Source: Thermoplasmata archaeon (GTDB taxonomy: Archaea; Thermoplasmatota; E2; UBA202; DSCA01). Taken from it: a stretch of 12,001 bases of DNA. Where the stretch lies: contig VBQP01000002.1 of assembly GCA_008297795.1 (NCBI GenBank), positions 25,525 through 37,525 on the forward strand, in the 5' to 3' direction. Both the position numbers and the translations under genes were made by a program. This document shows positions 1-5,323 of the stretch, piece by piece (position 1 is the stretch's first letter; every line of letters begins with the position of its first letter). The notes beneath the pieces were generated by a model, which was not told the DNA's origin, made no database searches, and worked only from the letters and a program-made list of their open reading frames with translations.

Positions 1-1094
1 CCACTGGAGGATATGGACGTAATTTGTTCCGACGCATACTTCAGGAATGCCATCGAGGTCAACATCCCCGACGTCTATTGCCTCTATTGTGTCTTCCTCT
101 CCCTTCCATATCCTGTCCCACACCATTTCATAACCGCTTCCGTTCCACTTCCATATCTGAAGTTCGGGGTATCTGAATGTCACATGTATTTCAGGGATGC
201 CATCACCATCGCTATCTTTCCCGACACATCCAAATACGTGATGGCTTGATTCTTCCAGCACAGTCGGCACAAACTCGTTGCCATCCCAATCAAGCACAAC
301 CAGTTTCCTTCCGTCTCCGCATATGACCTCATTTTCCCCGTCATTGTCAACATCTGCAATCCATGGGAAAAATATCGAACCCTGACCGTTCCACTCGCTT
401 TCTTTAACAAACTCGTTGCCATCCCATGATATCGCCACAAGAGAAGGGGCGCCGTCATACCCGCCTGTAACTATGACTTCGTTTTTACCGTCATTATCAT
501 AATCGCCGACAACACAGTCAAGGGTAGAACCATACTGGTCATCTTTCTGCGAGATTATTATGTATCTTCCCATTAATCTGTAGTGCCTGCCGTCCCACTT
601 GAACGCAGAGAAGTGGCATCCCCATGCAACACCTATCTCATTTTCCCCGTCATTGTCAATATCTGCAATGGAAAAGCCGGTTGCAGAGCCAAACGGCTGC
701 GGCAAGTCGAAATATTTATTCCCAATATGTACCCATATTCCGTATCCTATGCCGAAAACAGGGTCAATAATTTTTGCCTGCTCGTAATACGTTTTCCTGC
801 TCTCATCCCATTTCATTACCCTCATAAAAGGATCTCTCCCTCCTATCAGCAACTCATTCTTCCCGTCATTGTCGGCATCTCCGACAGGCTGCGCGGTCCT
901 TCATAGCGGGCAGACCACCACCACAGCGTTCCATAATCTTTCTCCCACTGTATTTCATATGAACCGTCCAGTGAATCTGATGATTTTTCATGCCCTTCCG
1001 AAAAATTCGAAACGGCGCTTTTGTCAGAGGCGATAATCGAGGAACTCCCAAGAAGCATCAGGAATATTGCAATTGCATAGACTATCTTTTTCAT
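1..1094 (-). pseudogene. Secreted FG-GAP/VCBS repeat protein, 5' part, one frameshift, 3' end outside window
   Basis: The ATG at 1094 opens a lipophilic signal peptide (MKKIVYAIAIFLMLLG) followed by a Ser-rich linker, so export is likely. From about 900 down to base 1 the protein contains six calcium-binding-type loops of the form DxDxDGxxE (DADNDGKNE, DIDNDGENE, DYDNDGKNE, DVDNDGENE, DSDGDGIPE, DVDLDGIPE), each in a module with a WDG or WNG strand. This is the FG-GAP/VCBS pattern of extracellular beta-propellers. The signal-peptide frame stops at 846-848, while the repeat frame is closed upstream by a TGA at 901-903. The two join only by a -1 shift (one missing base) between 846 and 903, most simply just before the Gln-Pro-Val-Gly-Asp segment. 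It could be a true frameshift mutation or a sequence error. The repeat frame has no other stop, which argues against old decay. The ligand is unknown; adhesion or cell-surface binding is typical of the family. Confidence 0.8.
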
Positions 1095-1116
1095 GGCAAT
1101 GTATATGTAAAAAAGA

Positions 1117-1123
1117 GTATTAA
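1117..1123 (-). promoter_or_regulatory. TATA box for the FG-GAP protein gene
   Basis: TTTAATA on the minus strand is centred 26 nt upstream of the ATG at 1094. In archaea transcription starts about 25 nt after the TATA centre, so the mRNA would begin at or next to the start codon (leaderless). No Shine-Dalgarno sequence precedes this ATG. Confidence 0.5.
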
Positions 1124-1169
1124 ACATTGTGTTTGGCAAAAGAAAAATAGGCATTGGTATTTTACATTC

Positions 1170-1751
1170 GTGGAAATAGATGCGAGAATAATAATAGAAG
1201 TCAGCGAGGGCGTTTATCCGCCTTCAGAAGATTCCTATCTGCTTCTGGGTTGCATAGAGGTGGGCAAAGAAAAGGTGCTCGAAGTCGGTACGGGCACAGG
1301 CATAATTGCCCTTCACGCTGCAAAGAGAGGGGCAGATGTCACTGCAGTGGACATAAAACAGGAGGCTGTGGAAAACGCCAGAAAAAATGCAGAGATGAAC
1401 GGAATAAAAATTCATGTGGAACAGAGCGATTTGTTCTCAAATGTCAGCGGCATATTTGATGTGATAATTTTCAATCCGCCTTATCTGCCCAGCGACAAAA
1501 TGGAGGAGGCGTGGGAGGGCGGGGAGGAGGGGATAGAGGTAGCAAAAAGATTTCTGGAAAAAGCCAGGTTTTATCTCAGCCATAAGGGTAGAATATATAT
1601 TGTTCTTTCAACTCTCGGGAACATAAAAAAACTTATAGATGATTTTGAGCAATTTTATGACTTTGAGGAGATTGGCAGGATGAACCTTTTCTTCGAAAAA
1701 CTTATCGTCTATAAAATAACCTGCAAAGATACGGAAACAAATTTCAGGTAA
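1170..1751 (+). CDS. HemK/PrmC-family (archaeal Mtq2-like) glutamine N5-methyltransferase
   Basis: SAM-dependent methyltransferase of 193 aa. Motif I EVGTGTGIIAL is at residues 38-48, an acidic SAM-ribose residue at D61 (VDIK), and the diagnostic NPPY at 102-105, which in this family binds the substrate glutamine. The N-terminal VYPPSEDSYLLL is the short archaeal/eukaryotic HemK2 signature that replaces the longer bacterial N-domain. By family knowledge it should methylate the Gln of the GGQ motif of release factor aRF1; that is an inference. The frame is open back to 990, but that extension is low-complexity and would overlap the divergent gene's signal peptide, so I chose the GTG at 1170, right before the conserved block. 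A weak AT-rich element (GAAAAATA, 1142-1149) lies about 25 nt upstream. No strong ribosome-binding site is seen. Confidence 0.88.
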   Translation: MEIDARIIIEVSEGVYPPSEDSYLLLGCIEVGKEKVLEVGTGTGIIALHAAKRGADVTAVDIKQEAVENARKNAEMNGIKIHVEQSDLFSNVSGIFDVIIFNPPYLPSDKMEEAWEGGEEGIEVAKRFLEKARFYLSHKGRIYIVLSTLGNIKKLIDDFEQFYDFEEIGRMNLFFEKLIVYKITCKDTETNFR

Positions 1752-1800
1752 CTCCAGATAATCATAAAAACGTATATCAAAAATGGCATTTGAAGATGGC

Positions 1801-1812
1801 ATTGCATGCAAT
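1801..1812. promoter_or_regulatory. Perfect 12-bp palindrome, candidate operator
   Basis: ATTGCATGCAAT is its own reverse complement. It lies 10 bp upstream of the TATA box of the ribbon-helix-helix gene that heads the sulfation operon, where a bound dimer could affect recruitment of TBP and TFB. An 8-bp direct repeat, ATGGCATT, occurs at 1783-1790 and 1796-1803, running into the palindrome. The palindrome is seen; an operator role is inferred. Confidence 0.4.
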
Positions 1813-1821
1813 CGCAAATCT

Positions 1822-1829
1822 TTTATAAT
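1822..1829 (+). promoter_or_regulatory. TATA box for the ribbon-helix-helix gene and sulfation operon
   Basis: TTTATAAT is centred about 25 nt before the GTG at 1850, predicting a leaderless transcript. It is the only convincing promoter before the block 1850-6739, whose genes are then spaced by at most about 43 bp, so it probably drives the whole set. Confidence 0.55.
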
Positions 1830-1849
1830 GATATTTAATTACGGAACTG

Positions 1850-2095
1850 GTGATTACCACGGAAGATAAAAAAGATGATAAGAAATACACAACTGTTTCT
1901 ATACCGACTCCCCTTGTGGAGAAGATAAAGAAGAGAATAGAAGGTACTGGATTCACATCTGTTTCCAGCTATGTCACATATGTGCTAAGAGAGGTCATAG
2001 CAAACATGGATGAGGACGAGGACGAAGAAGTTTTCAGCAAGGAAGACGAAGAGAAGGTGAAGGAGCGCCTTCGCGCTCTGGGTTATCTGGACTGA
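1850..2095 (+). CDS. Small ribbon-helix-helix (CopG/Arc-type) protein, putative operon regulator
   Basis: 81 aa. Residues 12-52 fit a ribbon-helix-helix fold: a short alternating strand (YTTVSIP), helix A (LVEKIKKRIEGTG), a turn with SVSSY, and helix B (VTYVLREVIANM). A very acidic linker (DEDEDEE) and a tail ending KERLRALGYLD follow. Such proteins usually bind palindromic DNA as dimers through the strand residues, here Thr14, Thr15 and Ser17. It ends 4 bp before the ATP sulfurylase ATG, so co-transcription is almost certain. The palindrome in its own promoter makes autoregulation of the operon a reasonable guess. The GTG start is chosen because the frame opens there and the TATA box sits 25 nt upstream. 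A DNA-binding role is inferred; such small domains can also act as antitoxins, but no toxin gene is adjacent. Confidence 0.8.
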   Translation: MITTEDKKDDKKYTTVSIPTPLVEKIKKRIEGTGFTSVSSYVTYVLREVIANMDEDEDEEVFSKEDEEKVKERLRALGYLD

Positions 2096-2099
2096 TATC

Positions 2100-3215
2100 A
2101 TGCAAAAGCCACACGGTGGAACTCTTGTTCAGAGAATATCCAAAGATAGGGACGTTTCAGGTCTTGAGAAAGTAGAGGTTAGCAGCGATATAACAAAAGA
2201 CGTGGAAAACATAGCCCATGGGGTTTTCTCTCCTCTCGAAGGATTTCTGTGCCAGGATGAGTTTGAGAGTGTAATGTCTCACAAAAGGTTGCCCACAGAT
2301 GTGCCATGGACAATCCCTATTGTTTTTGATGTGAATGGAAAAGACTACAGCGAGGGAGATGAGATTTTGCTGGAGGGAGAGAACGGCATGCAGGCAGTGT
2401 TTGAGATTGAAGATATATATGCATACGATAAAAAAGAGGCAGCCCAGCATATTTTCAAAACAACAGACGCAGAGCATCCGGGGGTTAAAAAATTATATGC
2501 CATGGGAGATTTTCTGATGGGCGGGAAGGTAACTCTTGTAAAGGAGGGGAGAAGCCCCTTCGAGAAATATCTGCTGTACCCGAAAGAAACCAGGGTGCTG
2601 TTCAAAGAAAAAGGATGGAGAGACATAGTGGCATTTCAGACAAGGAATCCCCCGCACATAGGGCACGAATATGTCCAGAAGGCAGCACTGACTTTCGTTG
2701 ACGGAATTTTCATAAACCCCATAATGGGAAGGAAAAAGAAGGGCGATTTTAAGGATGAGGTCATACTGAATTCATACAAAGCGCTCATAGACCATTACTA
2801 TCTGAGGGAAAGAGCTGTTCTCGCAGTTCTGCAGACAGAGATGAGATATGCAGGTCCAAGAGAAGCGATACATCATGCAATAATGAGAAAAAATTTCGGA
2901 TGCACCCATTTCATTGTCGGGAGGGATCATGCAGGTGTCGGAAATTATTATGGGCCATATGAGGCGCATGAGATATTCGACGAGTTCCCTGACCTCGGCA
3001 TATCACCTCTGTTTTTCCGTTCGTTCTTCTATTGCAAGAAATGCGGCAGCGTTGTCAATGACAAGACATGCCCCCACGGTGAGGAATATCATGTGAATTT
3101 CAGCGGAACCAATATAAGAAAACTCCTGAAGGAAGGCAAAAAGCCACCTGCTTCCATGATGAGGGAGGAAGTTGCAGAGGTGATACTCAGCAGCGGAAAC
3201 CCGTTTGTAGATTAA
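2100..3215 (+). CDS. sat: ATP sulfurylase (sulfate adenylyltransferase)
   Basis: 371 aa, within the usual 370-400 for the single-domain enzyme that makes APS and pyrophosphate from ATP and sulfate. It starts with the family's PHGG segment (residues 4-7). The active-site QTRNPPHIGH lies at 180-189 and contains both QxRN and the HxGH nucleotidylyl-transferase motif. GRDHAGVGNYYGPYEA lies at 274-289. A C-terminal zinc knuckle follows (C312, C315, C324 and a His close by in CPHG), as in bacterial and archaeal monofunctional enzymes. No APS-kinase domain is fused; that gene is separate at 4732. It is second in the operon, 4 bp after the regulator and 1 bp before the DHH gene. No reductase (apr or PAPS reductase) lies in the window, which favours PAPS formation for sulfation over sulfate respiration. 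Confidence 0.96.
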   Translation: MQKPHGGTLVQRISKDRDVSGLEKVEVSSDITKDVENIAHGVFSPLEGFLCQDEFESVMSHKRLPTDVPWTIPIVFDVNGKDYSEGDEILLEGENGMQAVFEIEDIYAYDKKEAAQHIFKTTDAEHPGVKKLYAMGDFLMGGKVTLVKEGRSPFEKYLLYPKETRVLFKEKGWRDIVAFQTRNPPHIGHEYVQKAALTFVDGIFINPIMGRKKKGDFKDEVILNSYKALIDHYYLRERAVLAVLQTEMRYAGPREAIHHAIMRKNFGCTHFIVGRDHAGVGNYYGPYEAHEIFDEFPDLGISPLFFRSFFYCKKCGSVVNDKTCPHGEEYHVNFSGTNIRKLLKEGKKPPASMMREEVAEVILSSGNPFVD

Positions 3216-3216
3216 A

Positions 3217-4170
3217 ATGCACGGGAAAAGGTTGATTATCCACCACTGGGATACTGACGGCATATGCTCTGCGGCAATGCTTTACGATAGCAATACTGAA
3301 AATATGACCCCCACCATCGGAAACTATTTTCTTGAGGGGCATGAGATAGAGAAAATCGAAAGAGGGGGATTTGAAGAGATATACGTGGTTGACATGGCAT
3401 TGAACGGGGAAAGCATGAGAGCACTTGCAGACGTAGCCCCCGTGAAAGTTTTCGACCACCACATAACAAAGAAGGTCGAGGGCATTGATTACACGAATCC
3501 AGTAATTGAGGGAGAAAGTGAGGAAGACTTTCCGTCCGCCTCCTGGGTTGTTGGAAGCTCTGTTGGTATGGAAAACAGCATACTTTCCTTTCTCGGGGCT
3601 GTGGGCGACTGGGAAGAGCGCCTGAAAAAAATAAGATTCTACAAAAAACTGCAGGATTTCATGGAAAAAAATTCCATTACTTTCGAGGAGATGCATCTCA
3701 TGGTAAAACTTATTGACTCCAATTACAAAATCGGAGACAAGGAGGAGGTCGAGCGTGCAGTTGCATCCCTTTCTGAAGCAGATGATGTCGGGAAATACAT
3801 ATTGAATAACGAAAAGTGGAGAAATAACAATGACACGATAGAAAGGGAAATAAAAAATGCGTTGAGCGCTGAGGAGAAGAAAGTGGACGGAATAACAATA
3901 AAGGAAATAAAATCAAGGTACAACATAATATCTGCCGTTGCAAGGAAAGTCTGGGATAAAAAGAGTTATGTTATCGTTTCTAACTGCGAATACTTCCCGG
4001 AAGATTGCCAGGTTTATGTAAGGGGCGAAAACTGTCTTGACCTTATAGAGATGGCTGTAGGGAAGGGATATGTTGCAGGCGGGAAGAAGAATGTAATGGG
4101 GGCAATTGTCCCGAAAAGTGAAAAAGATGAATTTATGAATGAAATAATGGATATTTTAAGGAGGAGATAA
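3217..4170 (+). CDS. DHH/DHHA1-family phosphoesterase, candidate PAP phosphatase of the sulfation operon
   Basis: 317 aa. The N-terminal catalytic domain shows the metal ligands in order: HHWDTDGICSA (D12, D14), VVDM (D59), the DHH triad at 80-82, SASW at 107-110, and GAVGDWEE (D131). The C-terminal half is a DHHA1-like domain, but its usual GGGH substrate loop reads AGGKKNVMGA (about 287-296), with Lys where His is normal. Family members include RecJ, cyclic-dinucleotide phosphodiesterases and NrnA, which removes the 3'-phosphate from PAP (3'-phosphoadenosine 5'-phosphate). Its place between ATP sulfurylase and a sulfotransferase, 1 bp from each neighbour, makes PAP hydrolysis the most economical role because every sulfuryl transfer releases inhibitory PAP. 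This is inferred; nanoRNase or dinucleotide hydrolysis is the alternative. No membrane segments are seen. Confidence 0.85.
   Translation: MHGKRLIIHHWDTDGICSAAMLYDSNTENMTPTIGNYFLEGHEIEKIERGGFEEIYVVDMALNGESMRALADVAPVKVFDHHITKKVEGIDYTNPVIEGESEEDFPSASWVVGSSVGMENSILSFLGAVGDWEERLKKIRFYKKLQDFMEKNSITFEEMHLMVKLIDSNYKIGDKEEVERAVASLSEADDVGKYILNNEKWRNNNDTIEREIKNALSAEEKKVDGITIKEIKSRYNIISAVARKVWDKKSYVIVSNCEYFPEDCQVYVRGENCLDLIEMAVGKGYVAGGKKNVMGAIVPKSEKDEFMNEIMDILRRR
4158..4166 (+). promoter_or_regulatory. Ribosome-binding site of the sulfotransferase gene
   Basis: AAGGAGGAG ends 5 nt before the ATG at 4172 and lies inside the last codons of the DHH gene. It is one of the strongest Shine-Dalgarno sequences in the window. 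Internal operon genes here use such sites, whereas first genes look leaderless. Confidence 0.6.
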
Positions 4171-4171
4171 A

Positions 4172-4726
4172 ATGAATTATATAGTGTCTGGAATAGAGCG
4201 CTCCGGGACATCAATGATGATGCAGGTGCTTTATATGGGTGGAGCAAAGGTTGCCTTCGACAAATCGAGGGCGCCCGATTACCACAATCCCAAGGGTTAC
4301 TACGAACTGGAAGGTGGAAAAATAATAAACAGGCTCATGGAAGGCACATTCCCTTTCGAAAAATATGACGGCATGTTTGTGAAAATAACTGCATACGGGC
4401 TGAAGTTTTTGCCCCCGGGGCGGTATAAGATAATATACATGATGAGAGACATAGATGAAATCATGGATTCAATGGAGAAGATGTCAGGACCAATCGATAG
4501 GGAAAAGGAAAAGCCGGTGTTTGAGAAACTGAATGCCTTCTCCCTCAAATTGATGGAGGAGAGAGATGATATAGACTACATCAAAATAAATTACAGGGAT
4601 GTGATAAAGGACCCTGTTGGAGAAATAAAGAAAATCAATGATTTTCTTGGAGGAATGCTCAATGTGGAAGAAGCAGCCCAGGCTGTCGACCCCACACTGT
4701 ACAGAAATATAAAAAAGAAGGAGTGA
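4172..4726 (+). CDS. Small PAPS-dependent sulfotransferase-family protein
   Basis: 184 aa. GIERSGTSMM at 7-16 is the 5'-phosphosulfate-binding loop of sulfotransferases (general pattern xxRSGTT). MMRDIDEIMDSMEKM at 90-104 matches the 3'-phosphate-binding motif, with Arg92 and Ser100 at the expected 8-residue spacing. NPKGYYE at 39-45 is a segment often seen in bacterial sulfotransferase-family proteins. At 184 aa it is shorter than the usual 250-300, so the acceptor-binding part is reduced. No signal peptide or membrane helix is seen, so it should act in the cytoplasm. Flanking PAPS-forming enzymes support real sulfuryl transfer from PAPS. The acceptor (glycan, lipid headgroup, small metabolite or protein) cannot be read from the sequence. 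Its stop codon overlaps the possible GTG start of the next gene. A P-loop kinase is the main alternative. Confidence 0.82.
   Translation: MNYIVSGIERSGTSMMMQVLYMGGAKVAFDKSRAPDYHNPKGYYELEGGKIINRLMEGTFPFEKYDGMFVKITAYGLKFLPPGRYKIIYMMRDIDEIMDSMEKMSGPIDREKEKPVFEKLNAFSLKLMEERDDIDYIKINYRDVIKDPVGEIKKINDFLGGMLNVEEAAQAVDPTLYRNIKKKE
4719..4723 (+). promoter_or_regulatory. Ribosome-binding site that decides the APS kinase start
   Basis: AGGAG ends 8 nt before the ATG at 4732, an ideal spacing. The in-frame GTG at 4723 lies within this element and has no site of its own, so ATG 4732 is preferred. Confidence 0.6.
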
Positions 4727-4731
4727 TAAAA

Positions 4732-5280
4732 ATGGAAAAAAAAGGAGTGACGGTATGGTTTACAGGATTGCCCTGCTGCGGCAAAACCACGATTGCGAAA
4801 AAAATAAAGGAAAAACTGGATAGCGAGATGGATGTGGTGCTGCTCGACGGAGACACAGTCAGGGACTATATAAAAAACAAGGATTTCTCGCAGGAAGGAA
4901 GGAACAAGCATCTCAGGTATATTGCCCTTATGGCGAAATTGCTGTCAGAAAGAGGGGTGATTGTTCTCTGCACTTTTGTAAGCCCTTACAGAGAAAACAG
5001 GGATTTTGCCAGGTCGATAACAGAAGACTTTGTCGAAATATATGTTAAGTGCCCTGTCGAGGTGTGTATAGAGAGGGATGTAAAGGGCATGTACAAGAAA
5101 GCGCTCAACGGGGAAATAAAGAATTTCACGGGCGTGGATGACCCGTATGAGGAACCAGAAAATCCTGAACTTGTTCTTGAAACAGACAGGGAAACGGTTG
5201 AGGAAAGCGTTGAGAAGGTGCTGAAGAAACTTGAGGAACTTGGTTACATAAACATGCCAGTGGCAGAATATACGGAATAA
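4732..5280 (+). CDS. cysC: Adenylylsulfate (APS) kinase
   Basis: 182 aa monofunctional kinase that phosphorylates the 3'-OH of APS to give PAPS. Seen: Walker A GLPCCGKTT at 12-20 (commonly GLSGAGKTT), the DGDTVR Asp/Arg pair at 39-44, FSQEGR at 52-57, CTFVSPYRENR at 80-90 (the APS-binding ISPYR block), KGMYKKALNGEIKNFTGVDDPYE at about 118-140, and the PxNPE-like PENPE at 142-146. The FS...DRxxN block is partly altered: Gly replaces Asp before Arg57, and His60 stands where Asn is usual. The rest of the active site is intact. It is translationally linked to the sulfotransferase, whose stop is only 5 nt upstream of this ATG. Pairing a PAPS maker directly with a PAPS user is the best evidence that this operon is for sulfation. 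Confidence 0.94.
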   Translation: MEKKGVTVWFTGLPCCGKTTIAKKIKEKLDSEMDVVLLDGDTVRDYIKNKDFSQEGRNKHLRYIALMAKLLSERGVIVLCTFVSPYRENRDFARSITEDFVEIYVKCPVEVCIERDVKGMYKKALNGEIKNFTGVDDPYEEPENPELVLETDRETVEESVEKVLKKLEELGYINMPVAEYTE

Positions 5281-5288
5281 TTCGGTAA

Positions 5289-5312
5289 GCCAGGTGCCTG
5301 CTGGCGCCTGGC
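5289..5312 (+). repeat. Strong intercistronic hairpin (10-bp stem, 4-nt loop)
   Basis: GCCAGGTGCC (5289-5298) and GGCGCCTGGC (5303-5312) pair over all ten positions, with one G-U, around the loop TGCT. It sits 8 nt after the APS kinase stop and ends directly at the Shine-Dalgarno GGAGGG (5313-5318) of the transporter gene. No T-run follows, so it is not a typical intrinsic terminator. RNA processing, mRNA stability, or control of transporter translation are possible roles. Confidence 0.6.
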
Positions 5313-5323
5313 GGAGGGTAAGA

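Noticed and set aside
846..903. Programmed -1 ribosomal frameshift in the FG-GAP gene
   Set aside because: I find no X XXY YYZ slippery heptamer in the overlap, so a mutation or sequence error is simpler.
990..1169. N-terminal extension of the methyltransferase reading frame back to an ATG at 990
   Set aside because: The added 60 residues look non-conserved and lie antisense to the signal peptide of the divergent gene; the conserved archaeal HemK block starts right at the GTG at 1170.
5294..5323. GTG at 5294 as the start of the transporter
   Set aside because: It lies within the hairpin and has no ribosome-binding site, whereas GTG 5324 has GGAGGG 5 nt upstream.
5281..5323. Hairpin at 5289-5312 as an intrinsic transcription terminator
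   Set aside because: No T-run follows, and the stem runs straight into the ribosome-binding site of the next same-strand gene.
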